64,000 nucleotides of DNA from Nioella aestuarii (GCF_050896395.1 NZ_JBPBBA010000009.1:32479-96478), one strand, 5' to 3'; shown: positions 8,472 through 17,642, counted from the first letter of the stretch. Translations and numbers: made by a program. The notes: a model not told the origin generated them from the sequence alone.

Positions 8472-9264
8472 TTGGGCCTCTTGGTCTGACTTGGATCGGC
8501 GCGAATGTCTCGGTCTGGCGCAGGGTGGCCTTGCCCGCCTTCACCAGTTCCAGGGAAGCTGCAAAAGTTGAGGCGGTTGCCGAGCGACGCTTCATCGGAT
8601 CGCGCCGCCAGCCATCGGGGATGAAGGTCGAGATATCAACCCAATCGCCCGAAAAGCCGATCATCGAGCGCATCCGTTCCAACGCCTCCTCCATGGTGAA
8701 GATCGAGTCGCGGTCAAGCACGAAGGGGCGGAATTCATCGCGGGTGCGCGTGCGCGCATAGGCCTGCATCAGGTCCAGAAGCGACGCCGTATAGGTGACC
8801 TTGCGGGCGGTTTCCATCTGCTCGGGAAGGCCACGGATAAAGCGATCCTTGCCCAGTTGATCCCGCGCCATGATCCGCGCTGCCCGATCCCGCATCGCCT
8901 GCAGGCGTTTCAGCTGGAAGGCAAGATGGGCGGCCAGTTCCTCGCCGGTTGGCCCCTCTTCCGACGGGTCCGGGGGCAGTAGCAGCCGGGATTTCAGGAA
9001 GGCCAGCCAAGCGGCCATGACAAGGTAATCGGCGGCCAGTTCAATACGCAGCGAGCGGGCCTTTTCAACGAAGGCCAGGTATTGCTCGGCCAGTTTCAGG
9101 ACCGAGATCTTACGCAGGTCCACCTTCTGCGTGCGGCTGAGCGTCAGCAACACGTCGAGCGGTCCTTCAAACCCGTCCACATCGACGATCAAAGCCTCAG
9201 CCGCGCGCCGTTCGGCGACGGAGTCCCAAAGATCTTCTGGCTGGCGATCTGTGCTGTCTGACAT
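8461..9264 (-). CDS. scpA: segregation and condensation protein A
   Basis: Kleisin subunit that bridges SMC heads and binds ScpB. 267 residues from ATG 9264; an in-frame ATG at 9330 would add 22 residues, and neither has a good ribosome-binding site. The shorter form matches usual ScpA length and leaves the palindrome at 9342-9361 outside the gene. Core family sequence: FEGPLDVLLTLSRTQKVDLRKISVLKLAEQ near the N-terminus and YLVMAAWLAFLKSRLLLP. It is downstream of nagZ and overlaps scpB. Confidence 0.9.
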   Translation of the reverse strand: MSDSTDRQPEDLWDSVAERRAAEALIVDVDGFEGPLDVLLTLSRTQKVDLRKISVLKLAEQYLAFVEKARSLRIELAADYLVMAAWLAFLKSRLLLPPDPSEEGPTGEELAAHLAFQLKRLQAMRDRAARIMARDQLGKDRFIRGLPEQMETARKVTYTASLLDLMQAYARTRTRDEFRPFVLDRDSIFTMEEALERMRSMIGFSGDWVDISTFIPDGWRRDPMKRRSATASTFAASLELVKAGKATLRQTETFAPIQVRPRGPNDR

Positions 9265-9341
9265 CGGGTCGGGTCCAAGGTGAAGGGGACCAAAGTCCCG
9301 GTCCGGCAAGAGAATGTCAAGATCACGCATGGGACGCCGGG

Positions 9342-9361
9342 ACGCGATTTCGAAATCGCGT
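9342..9361. repeat. 20-bp TTCGAA-centred palindrome
   Basis: ACGCGATTTC followed directly by its reverse complement, a perfect 20-bp palindrome between nagZ (stop 9394) and scpA. One of four such elements in the window (also 9478, 57897 and 57921). Confidence 0.75.
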
Positions 9362-9393
9362 TTTTGCTCACCGCGTTTGGCGATCCAGCTCTG

Positions 9394-10395
9394 TCACATC
9401 AGAAGGGCGTTAAGCTCAGCCAAGGCAGCGTCGTCCGTCATGTCAACCGGAGCACGACGGCGACCAAGGGCGCGCTCAAGCCGCTTCGAAGCGGCTTCGC
9501 CCAGCCTTCCCGCCGCCGCGGCCACCTCGGCCATCTCCTCGGGCTTGCCATTGCAATGCAAAACCACGTCGCAGCCCGCCGCAATCGCCCCTGCCGCACG
9601 CGCGGCGATCCCGCCGGGCAGCGCGTTCATCGACAGGTCATCGGTCATCAGCAGACCGTCAAAACCGATCTCTTCGCGGATCACCTGGATCATGGCGAGG
9701 CTCAGTGTGGCCGGGGCGTCTGCGTCGATCTCTTCGAAAACCAGATGCGCGCTCATTCCCCAGTTCAGATCATTCAGCGCCCGGAAGGCTGCGAAATCCG
9801 TCTTCTCCAGTTCACCGCGCGACGCCGTGACTTGCGGCAGATCGTGGTGACTGTCGCGTGTGGCAAGCCCATGACCCGGCAGATGTTTCACAACCGGAAA
9901 GACCCCGGCATCTGCCAGCCCCTCGGCCACCGCGCGCGAATTCTCCACGACCGTGGCAAGATCTTCCCCGTAGCAGCGGTTGCGCAGAAACGGGTGGGTA
10001 TCAGCCCGCGCGATATCGGCACAGGGGGCACAGTTGCCATCGATGCCAAGCGCCAGATGTTCCCGGCCAATCAGCAAACTGCGCAGATACATCGACCGCG
10101 CGGCGCGGTCCGGCCCTGCCGCCATCACCTGATCCAGGGGCGGCATCCACTCGCGCCACTGGGGCGCGCGAAGGCGCTGCACGCGGCCACCTTCCTGATC
10201 GACAAAGATCGGGGCTTGCCACCCCACGGCATCGCGTAACGCGCCAGTCAGCCGTACCACCTGTTCGGGTGTGTCCACGTTGCGGGCAAAGAGGATGAAC
10301 CCCACCGGATCCACCTCCGCAAAAAACGAAGCCTCGGCGCGCGACAAGTGCGGGCCGAGGCAACCGAAGATCGTGGCCGAACGGACGGGCTGCAT
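9394..10395 (-). CDS. nagZ: beta-N-acetylhexosaminidase, GH3
   Basis: Cytoplasmic muropeptide recycling enzyme that removes N-acetylglucosamine from GlcNAc-anhydroMurNAc peptides. 333 residues, a normal single-domain GH3 NagZ. The signature KHLPGHGLATRDSHHDLPQV carries the family's mobile His-Asp catalytic loop, and LLMTDDLSMNAL carries the nucleophile aspartate region. It sits directly downstream of the SPOR-protein gene (6 bases) and upstream of scpA, a recurrent gene order in Rhodobacterales. A 20-bp palindrome lies inside its 3' end. Confidence 0.92.
   Translation of the reverse strand: MQPVRSATIFGCLGPHLSRAEASFFAEVDPVGFILFARNVDTPEQVVRLTGALRDAVGWQAPIFVDQEGGRVQRLRAPQWREWMPPLDQVMAAGPDRAARSMYLRSLLIGREHLALGIDGNCAPCADIARADTHPFLRNRCYGEDLATVVENSRAVAEGLADAGVFPVVKHLPGHGLATRDSHHDLPQVTASRGELEKTDFAAFRALNDLNWGMSAHLVFEEIDADAPATLSLAMIQVIREEIGFDGLLMTDDLSMNALPGGIAARAAGAIAAGCDVVLHCNGKPEEMAEVAAAAGRLGEAASKRLERALGRRRAPVDMTDDAALAELNALLM
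9478..9497. repeat. 20-bp TTCGAA-centred palindrome inside nagZ
   Basis: AAGCCGCTTC followed by its reverse complement. It falls within the nagZ coding region, encoding part of the C-terminal helix around EAASKRLERAL, 116 bases from the intergenic copy at 9342. The protein reading is intact. Confidence 0.7.
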
Positions 10396-10401
10396 CGCAG
10401 G

Positions 10402-11370
10402 TCAGCGCACGGTGACGGGGATGCAGGGCGCGCCCTGCGCATTCAGAGCGGTGCAGAACCGGCGCGCATCCGACAGGTCGTCAAAACCATGCGCCCGCAG
10501 GCGGAAAAAGGCCCGGCCACCAGACACGGCGCGCTGGATCACACGATCCTTGTCACTGAAAAAATCGGGGTAAAGCCGCGCCAGACGCGTCCATTCCTCT
10601 CGTGCCGTTTCGGCATCATCAAAGGCCCCGAGTTGGACCAGCCGGGTGCCGGTTGCCAGCCCTTCGGCCTCAATCTCGTTCACCGATCCCGTGACCGGTT
10701 GCGCGGCGGCCGGAACCGCCGGATCCAACGAGGCGACCAGGACCACGTTTTCAGGGCGGCTCAGCGGGCGCAAAGAGCGGCTCACACCGGGAATGGTAGA
10801 GGAGATCACTTCGATCACAGGGCGTGGCGTGCCGGTCAGGGCCTCGGCCACCGCCGCGTCCACCGGGTTCACGGCGGCGGCATTGCCGGGTTCCACAACC
10901 GGATCCAAAGGTTCCAGCGGGCTCGCATCCTCAAGCAGCCGATCGATCAGTGCCAGCGTTTCCTCTCCCGTACCGCTTGCGGCGGGTCCGGTCTCGGTCG
11001 GCAAACTGGCCGAGCTCAGGTCGATTTCTTCGATATCAAGCGGCGCAGGCGCCAGAACGATACGTTCCGCAGCGGGCGCGGCCTCTGCCCCTTCGGTGAT
11101 GCGGTTCACGGCCAGACCCTGATGGTCGGCCACGCTGCCACCGGGATTTTCCGGCGCCACGCGCATCGGCCCTTCCAACGCCCGGATCACCGGCACGCCG
11201 GAGACATCCCGAACCGTCAGTTGCCAGGCCCAGATCGCCAACCCCACGATAAGACAGACCGACATCATCGCGCCGATCCAATTGACGATGATTGACATGC
11301 CTGACGTGGTTACGGCGCCCTCGGAGCCATACCGGGACGCGGGTTCGTCGTAATACTCAATATCTGCCAT
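10402..11370 (-). CDS. SPOR domain membrane protein
   Basis: 322 residues: about 25 cytoplasmic residues, one transmembrane helix around residues 25-50 (IIVNWIGAMMSVCLIVGLAIWAW), a long acidic, proline- and alanine-rich linker, and a C-terminal SPOR fold from about residue 240 (TRLVQLGAFDDAETAREEWTRL to the end). SPOR domains bind glycan strands stripped of stem peptides at the division septum, so a cell-division envelope role is likely. It lies between argS and nagZ on the same strand, which ties it to peptidoglycan turnover. Confidence 0.85.
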   Translation of the reverse strand: MADIEYYDEPASRYGSEGAVTTSGMSIIVNWIGAMMSVCLIVGLAIWAWQLTVRDVSGVPVIRALEGPMRVAPENPGGSVADHQGLAVNRITEGAEAAPAAERIVLAPAPLDIEEIDLSSASLPTETGPAASGTGEETLALIDRLLEDASPLEPLDPVVEPGNAAAVNPVDAAVAEALTGTPRPVIEVISSTIPGVSRSLRPLSRPENVVLVASLDPAVPAAAQPVTGSVNEIEAEGLATGTRLVQLGAFDDAETAREEWTRLARLYPDFFSDKDRVIQRAVSGGRAFFRLRAHGFDDLSDARRFCTALNAQGAPCIPVTVR

Positions 11371-11495
11371 GCCTGCCCTCGCTCCCCGGTATGGGCAGTC
11401 CGCAAAAGGCGCGGCACACCGGGTTATTTCATAGCCTGCTCGTTGCCCGGTCTTCGCTGTTCAAATGGACCCCCCGTTATCTTTCGGGGCTGCCC

Positions 11496-13226
11496 TCAGC
11501 GCATTTCTTCGACCGGAGTCACGCCCAAGATACCAAGACCGTTGGAAATAACAACCTGAACGGCACGGATGAGCGCAAGTTTTGCTTTCGATGCAACAGG
11601 GTCGTCTTCCTGAAGGAAGCGCAGGCCCGGTTCAGCGTTGCCCTTGTTCCAAAGCCCGTGGAATTCGCTGGCAAGATCATAGAGATAGAAGGCCACCCGG
11701 TGCGGCTCGTGGCTGGTGGCCGCGATTTCCACAAGGCGTGGCCATTCCGCCAGCTTCGCGGCCAGCGCGAACTCCGCCGGATGGGTGATGGCGGAAAGGT
11801 CCGAGGCGTCCGCAGCAATCCCCGCTTCAGCCGCCTTGCGCATCACAGAACAGATCCGCGCATGGGCATATTGCACATACCAAACCGGGTTGTCCTTGGA
11901 CTGTTCCCGCACTTTATCCAGGTCGAAATCGAGCGGCGCATCGTTCTTGCGCGTCAGCATGACGAAGCGGGTCACATCCGCGCCCACAAGGTCCACCACG
12001 TCGCGCAGGGTCACGAAGGTGCCCGCGCGCTTGGACATCTTGAAGGGCTGGCCGTTCTGGTAGAGCTTCACCAGCTGCGTCAGCTTGATGTCCAGCGGCA
12101 CCCGGCCAGCGGACAAGGCAGATACAGCGGCCTTCATCCGCTTGACATAGCCGCCGTGGTCGGCCCCGAAAATGTCGATCAGCGCGTCAAAGCCCCGCTG
12201 AACCTTGTCATAGTGATAGGCGATATCGGGTGCGAAATAGGTCCAGGCGCCGTCCGATTTCATGATCGGGCGGTCCACGTCATCGCCATAGTCGGTCGAC
12301 TTGAACAGGGTCTGCTCGCGCGGCTCCCAATCTTCGGGCGTCTTGCCCTTGGGCGGCTCCAGCGTGCCCTTGTAAATCAGGCCCTTGGCCTTCAGATCCT
12401 CGATCGCCGCCTCGATCCGGCCCGTGCCGTACAGGGACTTCTCGGAATAGAAGACATCCATCTTGACGCCAAGCTGCAACAGATCGGCGCGGATCAGCTC
12501 CATCATCGCCTCGGTGGCATAGTCGCGCACCGGAGCAAGCCAGTCAGCCTCGGGCTTGCCCACAAAGGCGTCACCCACCTTTGCTTTCAGCGCCTCGCCC
12601 ACCTCGATCAGGTAGTCGCCGGGATAGGTGCCATCCTCGAACGCCACCTCCTGCCCGTGGGCTTCGAGGTAGCGCAGGTAGACTGACCGCGCCAGGACAT
12701 CGACCTGTGCGCCGCCATCGTTGATATAGTATTCGCGCGTCACGTCATGGCCCGCAAAGGCCAGCAAGGACGCCAGCGCATCGCCGAAAACCGCGCCGCG
12801 TGTATGGCCCACATGCAGCGGCCCGGTGGGGTTCGCACTTACGTATTCGACGTTGACCTTTTGGCCCTGCCCCATGTCGGACCGGCCATAGTCGGCACCG
12901 GCCGCCAGAACCCCCGCGATGACGCTCCGCCAGGTGGCGTCCGACAGACGCAGGTTCAGAAAACCGGGACCTGCCACTTCAGCGGTCTCGATCCGTGCAT
13001 CTGCCGCCAGCTTACCTGCCAGCGCCTCGGCAATATCGCGCGGCTTCATGCCTGCGGGTTTTGCCAGCACCATTGCAGCATTGGTGGCCATATCCCCGTG
13101 GGCTGCATCGCGCGGCGGTTCCACGGCAACGTTCTTCATGTCCAGCCCATCGGGCAGCACCCCGTCAGAGGTGAGCGCCTCAAGGCTCTCGATCACAAGC
13201 GCACGGATATCGGCGAAAAGGGTCAT
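11496..13226 (-). CDS. argS: arginyl-tRNA synthetase
   Basis: Class I synthetase charging tRNA-Arg. 576 residues from ATG 13226 (MTLFADIRALVIESL), preferred over an in-frame upstream start because it begins at the usual Arg-tRNA-synthetase N-terminal domain. The HIGH motif appears as NPTGPLHVGHTRGA and the KMSKS-region as FKMSKRAGTFV; the C-terminal anticodon-binding DALR domain ends with LGILGVTPVEEMR. A 125-base gap separates it from the SPOR-protein gene. Upstream is the hairpin-rich region 13333-13485. Confidence 0.96.
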   Translation of the reverse strand: MTLFADIRALVIESLEALTSDGVLPDGLDMKNVAVEPPRDAAHGDMATNAAMVLAKPAGMKPRDIAEALAGKLAADARIETAEVAGPGFLNLRLSDATWRSVIAGVLAAGADYGRSDMGQGQKVNVEYVSANPTGPLHVGHTRGAVFGDALASLLAFAGHDVTREYYINDGGAQVDVLARSVYLRYLEAHGQEVAFEDGTYPGDYLIEVGEALKAKVGDAFVGKPEADWLAPVRDYATEAMMELIRADLLQLGVKMDVFYSEKSLYGTGRIEAAIEDLKAKGLIYKGTLEPPKGKTPEDWEPREQTLFKSTDYGDDVDRPIMKSDGAWTYFAPDIAYHYDKVQRGFDALIDIFGADHGGYVKRMKAAVSALSAGRVPLDIKLTQLVKLYQNGQPFKMSKRAGTFVTLRDVVDLVGADVTRFVMLTRKNDAPLDFDLDKVREQSKDNPVWYVQYAHARICSVMRKAAEAGIAADASDLSAITHPAEFALAAKLAEWPRLVEIAATSHEPHRVAFYLYDLASEFHGLWNKGNAEPGLRFLQEDDPVASKAKLALIRAVQVVISNGLGILGVTPVEEMR

Positions 13227-13332
13227 GTCATACAGGTCCTGTCTGATTGAGCGCGGGTTTATCACGGGCACCGCCAAGGTCAATCACCGAGCAACCTCAG
13301 CCTATCATCTTGGCCAAAATACCTTTGGGACG

Positions 13333-13485
13333 CCGTCTGCAACGAGACGGAGTCAGGGCCGCTTTGCTCCGCTCGATCTTGCAGAGCAACGGGATGCTCT
13401 TGTTCCGTGGCAACACGGCACGGGCGAGCGCCCCCGCGCATGCGGGGGTCGAGCCGGGTCGTTCACGGGTCGACGCCGGAAGGCG
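13333..13485 (+). ncRNA. array of five hairpins, possible structured RNA
   Basis: The 282-base gap between argS and the 13509 gene has no credible protein but contains five consecutive perfect stems: CCGTCT/AGACGG (13333-13350), AGAGCA/TGCTCT (13383-13400), CCGTG-GCAA-CACGG (13405-13418), CCCCCGC-GCAT-GCGGGGG (13431-13448) and CGCC-GGAA-GGCG (13474-13485). Two loops, GCAA and GGAA, are GNRA tetraloops only when read on the plus strand, which sets the tentative orientation. It does not match 4.5S, 6S, tmRNA or RNase P signatures I know. It may instead be a repeat element or the argS leader read on the other strand. Confidence 0.25.
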
Positions 13486-13508
13486 GCGACGATACTTTGG
13501 AATTTGCC

Positions 13509-13904
13509 TTACTTGGACGCCCCGCCCGGTGCCGGCGGCTCTGGTTGGTAGGACGTCACCGGTCCGCAATAGGCATAGAGCCCGGCCCAGTGTTCCTGCA
13601 CGAAGACCACGTCATTGTCCCATCCCGGCATGATCAAGTACCGCGCGGTCCAGGTCTCGCCCTCACCGGAACATTGCGCATCGTAAAGATACGCGCCGTC
13701 CATGCCGCGCACCGCTTCTGGGTTCGAGACGGTGCAGGCGCTTTCGTAGAACAAAATCTCCCACCCGCTCAGCTCCATCACACCATCGCTATAGGGGTTG
13801 CCGCTGCACGCGTTCAGCTCATATCGGCCCTGCGGCAGGTTCTGGGCAAAGGCGGCGCTGGCAGACAGAGACAACAGGCCGGCAGAGGCAATCATACGGA
13901 TCAT
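13509..13904 (-). CDS. small exported hypothetical protein
   Basis: 131 residues from ATG 13904 with signal peptide MIRMIASAGLLSLSASAAFAQ and a good AAAGGGAG site. The mature protein contains four cysteines (NACSGNP, SACTVSN, AQCSGEG, AYCGPV), suggesting two disulfides, and several tryptophans. No family recognised. It is located between dgt and argS on the same strand, 59 bases downstream of dgt, in a housekeeping neighbourhood. Confidence 0.65.
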   Translation of the reverse strand: MIRMIASAGLLSLSASAAFAQNLPQGRYELNACSGNPYSDGVMELSGWEILFYESACTVSNPEAVRGMDGAYLYDAQCSGEGETWTARYLIMPGWDNDVVFVQEHWAGLYAYCGPVTSYQPEPPAPGGASK

Positions 13905-13963
13905 GTCAAACTCCCTTTGGGTGAAATCATTCCCGAAAGCAGAGCATGACCCACCCCGTCCTG

Positions 13964-15106
13964 TCACGTCTTTCCTGTCAGCGCGCCATGCTGTTGCAGC
14001 GCGAACCGGTCGGTCATTCCGGCAATGTAGTCGGCGACCAGCCGGGCGCGGGCGGTTTCATCCCGTGCGGCCTCCACATCCTGCTGCCATTCCTCCGGCA
14101 GCATCTCGGGGCGTGCCATGTATAGGGGGAACAGCTCTTCCACCACCCGTGTGACCCGTCTGCGCATTTCAACGACCGATGGCGCGCGGTACATGCGCGA
14201 AAACAGGAATGCCCGGATCTCTTTCAGATCGGCAAACAAGGCGTCCGAGAACCGTACCATCGGGCGCCCTGCCCCGCGCAGCTCTGCCACGCTTTGCGGG
14301 TCGGCCTCTGCCAGTCTTGCGCGAGAGGTGTCGATCACATCCGACACCATCACCCCGAAGACCCTGCGCAGCGCCTCCGCCCGGCGGCGTTTCAACTCCA
14401 GCCCCGGCCAATCCCGATCAACCTCTGCATAGGCTGCGCCCACGATCGGTAATTCCGCCGCCTCGGCATCGGAAAAGAGCCCTGCCCGCAGCCCGTCGGC
14501 AAGATCATGGTTGTTGTAGGCCACATCGTCAGACACGGCGGCCACCTGCGCCTCGCCGCTGGCATGGGTATTCAGCTCCAGGTCATGGCGGGCGTCATAA
14601 TCGGCCAGCGCGAAGGGCAGCGGCGCGGGCACGGGGCCATTGTGCTTGGCGATCCCTTCCAGCGTTTCCCAGGTCAGGTTCAACCCGTCAAACCCTGCAT
14701 AGTTACGTTCCAATGACGTCACGATCTTGAGCGCCTGCGCGTTGTGATCGAACCCGCCATAGGGGGCCATCAGCGCATTCAACGCGTCCTCTCCGGTATG
14801 GCCAAAGGGCGTGTGGCCCAGATCATGGGCCAGCGCCACGGCTTCGGTCAGATCCTCGTTCAGCCCAAGCGCACGGGCAATGGTGCGCGCCACTTGCGCC
14901 ACCTCGATGGAATGGGTCAGCCGGGTGCGGAAATAATCGCCCTCATGTTCCACGAAGACCTGGGTCTTGTGCTTGAGCCTGCGAAACGCGCCCGCATGGA
15001 TGATCCGGTCGCGGTCGCGTTGGAAGGGCGAGCGAAAGGCGCTCTCCTCCTCAGTGAACAGCCTGCCCCGGCTTTGGTCTGGCTTGCAGGCATAGGGTGC
15101 TGCCAT
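13964..15106 (-). CDS. dgt: dGTP triphosphohydrolase-like HD-domain protein
   Basis: Hydrolyses dNTPs to the nucleoside and triphosphate, affecting dNTP pools. 380 residues, typical of the type 2 deoxyguanosinetriphosphate triphosphohydrolase-like family. The HD metal motif is clear: TRLTHSIEVAQVART and EAVALAHDLGHTPFGHTGEDAL, near residues 60-105. The N-terminal FRSPFQRDRDRIIHAGAFRRLKHKTQVF is also characteristic. Substrate preference cannot be read from sequence. It probably starts the leftward housekeeping series that includes argS. Confidence 0.92.
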   Translation of the reverse strand: MAAPYACKPDQSRGRLFTEEESAFRSPFQRDRDRIIHAGAFRRLKHKTQVFVEHEGDYFRTRLTHSIEVAQVARTIARALGLNEDLTEAVALAHDLGHTPFGHTGEDALNALMAPYGGFDHNAQALKIVTSLERNYAGFDGLNLTWETLEGIAKHNGPVPAPLPFALADYDARHDLELNTHASGEAQVAAVSDDVAYNNHDLADGLRAGLFSDAEAAELPIVGAAYAEVDRDWPGLELKRRRAEALRRVFGVMVSDVIDTSRARLAEADPQSVAELRGAGRPMVRFSDALFADLKEIRAFLFSRMYRAPSVVEMRRRVTRVVEELFPLYMARPEMLPEEWQQDVEAARDETARARLVADYIAGMTDRFALQQHGALTGKT

Positions 15107-15199
15107 CGCCCCTGCCTCCCTTTATTCTGTGGTCCCCACGGCTCTGCCCGCCGCATTTATCCACAGGCTATAGCAGTGGCAGCAAGCGCTGACGAGGGG

Positions 15200-16639
15200 T
15201 CACTCGGTCGAGAACCAGCCGATCATGGTCGAGACCAGCGAGCCGATCACAGGCAGCTGCGCGACCGTGCTTTCCAGAAAGCCCTGTGCAGCTTCCGCCA
15301 CGAAGGCCCGCCCCTGAAGCATCCTCTCCAACTCTCGCGAACAGTCGGCGCTGCCGGTGACGGACTGATCATTATTGGCGATCGCCGCGTTGAGCAGCTC
15401 GAGACAATCGGCCGCCTGCAAGATGCCCGCCGTGCTTTGCCCCGCCAGCCCAGAGGCGGCACCGAAAGCACCTGCAAAGATCGCGGTCGGCGGGCGTTGC
15501 CCGGCCAATGCGACGGCACTGCCGACCTCTGAGATGATAACGCGCAACTCGCGCACCTCGGGGGTCGAATCCTCGCTGACACCGAGCGTCAGCAGGCTGG
15601 CATGAAGCACGGACACGAAGCGCAGAGCCGGAGAGTTGGGCCGCGTCGGGTCGATCAGATCGTTGCGCATGCGGATCAGGCGTCGGGCCTGCGCCAGAAG
15701 CGCGGCGATCACCTCCTCCCGCTCCTCCTCTCCGGCTGCGGTGGCGGCCCCGGCGGCCAGCCGGGTCTCGTGCGACAGGTGATAGGTGAGCCGATCCTGC
15801 GCACGGGCCAGCAGATCCGCGCGGGCACGGCTGTCATCCGGCAGAGCCTCGGCCTCATCGAGGATCGCAGAAACCGGCTGGCGCAGCAGATCCGTGCGGG
15901 CCTCAAGCAGGTCGATCAATTCTTCCAAAGCATCGGCGGCGGTTGGATCGGTCAGGCGGATCAGGGCCGTGGCACTGGCCGCAAGACGGCGGTGATCTTC
16001 AGGCGAGGCATTTGCAACGGCCCGCGCCAGCGCCTCGGCCTCTGGGCGCGGATCGAGGGGACCATCCTCACGTGGGAAGATTTCCAGCCGTCCGATCTGG
16101 GCATAGTCCGGCCGGTCCAGCGCCGGCAAAACCGCGCGCGCGGCCTCCCACTGATGCTGGCCATTGAGATGCGCACTCACGGCGCGGGCCTCGGCCTCGG
16201 CCTCCAACCAATCGCCGATCTGGTCATGCAGCGTTTCGAACCGGTCAAGGGCGGGGCGCAGGACGGCCTCGGCCTCGGCAGTTGTATAGCGCCCTGACCG
16301 CACGGCACGCACCCATCCTGACAGGGTGCGGTCAGCGGTGCGATAGAGCGGGCGCAGATGCGACCAGGACTGGAACAGCCCGCCGGAAGAGGATGTGAGG
16401 TAATCATACCCCTCCTCCGTCACGCCCTGCCGATCGAAGACCACCCGCAAAGTTGCTTCCGATACGTCGAGATCATACTGCCGGTCATGGGTCTCATACA
16501 GCAGCGCAACGCGGTCACGGATCGCCTGGATCGGCAGGCTGTCGGTCTGAGCGATGACCGGGGCAGTCAGGGACAGAACCGCGACCAGACCGGACAGGGC
16601 GATATTGACGAGGGTGGATTTGATGCGCACTGCGTTCAT
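15200..16639 (-). CDS. exported helical protein of unknown function (paralogue of 17643 gene)
   Basis: 479 residues from ATG 16639 (AGGAAAGG upstream), with signal peptide ending around ALSLTAPVIAQ-like residues 30-32. The mature protein is almost all alpha-helical, rich in alanine, leucine, glutamate and arginine. A segment near residues 105-145 (RTLSGWVRAVRSGRYTTAEA then VLRPALDRFETLHDQIGDWL) matches the gene at 17643 in spacing and key residues, so the two are distant paralogues. A hydrophobic C-terminal stretch (LPVIGSLVSTMIGW) could anchor it in the membrane. No known domain recognised. It is divergent from erpA; a GTTCA-AGATA-TGAAC dyad at 16720-16734 lies between them. Confidence 0.6.
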   Translation of the reverse strand: MNAVRIKSTLVNIALSGLVAVLSLTAPVIAQTDSLPIQAIRDRVALLYETHDRQYDLDVSEATLRVVFDRQGVTEEGYDYLTSSSGGLFQSWSHLRPLYRTADRTLSGWVRAVRSGRYTTAEAEAVLRPALDRFETLHDQIGDWLEAEAEARAVSAHLNGQHQWEAARAVLPALDRPDYAQIGRLEIFPREDGPLDPRPEAEALARAVANASPEDHRRLAASATALIRLTDPTAADALEELIDLLEARTDLLRQPVSAILDEAEALPDDSRARADLLARAQDRLTYHLSHETRLAAGAATAAGEEEREEVIAALLAQARRLIRMRNDLIDPTRPNSPALRFVSVLHASLLTLGVSEDSTPEVRELRVIISEVGSAVALAGQRPPTAIFAGAFGAASGLAGQSTAGILQAADCLELLNAAIANNDQSVTGSADCSRELERMLQGRAFVAEAAQGFLESTVAQLPVIGSLVSTMIGWFSTE

Positions 16640-16815
16640 GTCGGACCTTTCCTGGCTTGGCCAGACCACGGGAACATTTCCAGCCTGGCTGCCCGTATGT
16701 CGTCGTCTCTGTGACGCGGGTTCAAGATATGAACGTCACTCTCTTGTGAGTGGATGTTACACGCCCTATTTTTGTATCACGTGACCAGATTCAATCCGAC
16801 CCCGGAACCCTGCCC

Positions 16816-17145
16816 ATGCTGACCCTGCCCCCGAAAGTGACCGACCGCGCCTTTGCCCGGATCGCGGAAATCAACGAAGCATCGGGAGAGGCCAAAGCCC
16901 TGCGTGTGGCGGTTGAGGGCGGCGGATGTTCCGGGTTTCAATACGAAATCACGCTCGATGACCCGGCAACGGACGACATGGTTCTGGAAGGAAGTGGCCA
17001 GAAAGTGGTGATCGACACCGTGTCCCTGCCATTCCTCTCGGATGCCGTCATTGACTTTACCGAGGAACTGATCGGGGCCCGGTTCACCATCGAGAACCCG
17101 AACGCCACATCCTCCTGCGGCTGCGGAACGTCCTTTTCCATGTAG
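16816..17145 (+). CDS. erpA: iron-sulfur cluster insertion protein, A-type carrier
   Basis: Receives Fe-S clusters from the scaffold and delivers them to apoproteins. 109 residues from ATG 16816; an in-frame ATG at 16750 would add 22 unconserved residues. The three A-type carrier cysteines are present: C38 in EGGGCSGFQYE and C101/C103 in SSCGCGTSFSM. Members in Rhodobacterales near dgt are usually called ErpA or HesB/IscA. It stands alone, with no suf or isc genes in the window, which favours ErpA. Confidence 0.9.
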   Translation: MLTLPPKVTDRAFARIAEINEASGEAKALRVAVEGGGCSGFQYEITLDDPATDDMVLEGSGQKVVIDTVSLPFLSDAVIDFTEELIGARFTIENPNATSSCGCGTSFSM

Positions 17146-17245
17146 AGCCTCACGGTAAAGCGCGACCGTTCCGGGGATTGACCCCGATCAAGGTCAGCAC
17201 CGGGAATATCGCGCAGGCTGAGGGCAGACGACAAGGAGCTGCCCC

Positions 17246-17635
17246 ATGACCCAACCGACATTCACCGCCACGCTTGAAGCCCCGAACCTGCTGATCATCG
17301 AGGTCACGGGCGCGATGACTGCGGTCGCGATGGAGGTTGCACTGGATGTATTGGTGCCGGAAGTGCGCGATATGCATCACGGCGGGGTGCTTATGCGGGC
17401 GCAGGGGGTGGAATGGCCCACGCTTGGCGCAATAGGCGTGGAACTGCGTCACTGGGGGCAGTTGATGGCGATGATCCGCAAGGTGGACAAGGTGGCTGTG
17501 CTGACCGATCAGGGATGGCTCAGGAACCTTGCCATGGTGGAAAGCCTCTTGGTTCCAAACCTCGTCATCCGGTCCTTCGCCCCCGATCAGGAGGCCAGTG
17601 CGCGGTCATGGCTGTCCGGGGGCGTGCCGGAATAA
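17246..17635 (+). CDS. STAS/SpoIIAA-like protein
   Basis: 129 residues, cytoplasmic, no signal peptide. The alternating beta/alpha pattern (NLLIIEVTGAMTAVAMEVALDVLVPEV, then KVAVLTDQGWLRNLAMVE and LVIRSFAPDQEASARSWL) is that of the SpoIIAA-like family (PF11964-type), small STAS-fold proteins with an FxPDQExxAxxWL ending. Cellular role unknown; some members are thought to bind lipids. A GACAAGGAGC site precedes the start. It follows erpA by 100 bases and converges on the exported-protein gene at 17643. Confidence 0.72.
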   Translation: MTQPTFTATLEAPNLLIIEVTGAMTAVAMEVALDVLVPEVRDMHHGGVLMRAQGVEWPTLGAIGVELRHWGQLMAMIRKVDKVAVLTDQGWLRNLAMVESLLVPNLVIRSFAPDQEASARSWLSGGVPE

Positions 17636-17642
17636 TCGTTGG

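Noticed and set aside
11470..11495. Terminator after argS (CCCCG/CGGGG)
   Set aside because: Stem of 5 bp with an 8-base loop and no T-run on the argS strand; too weak to call.
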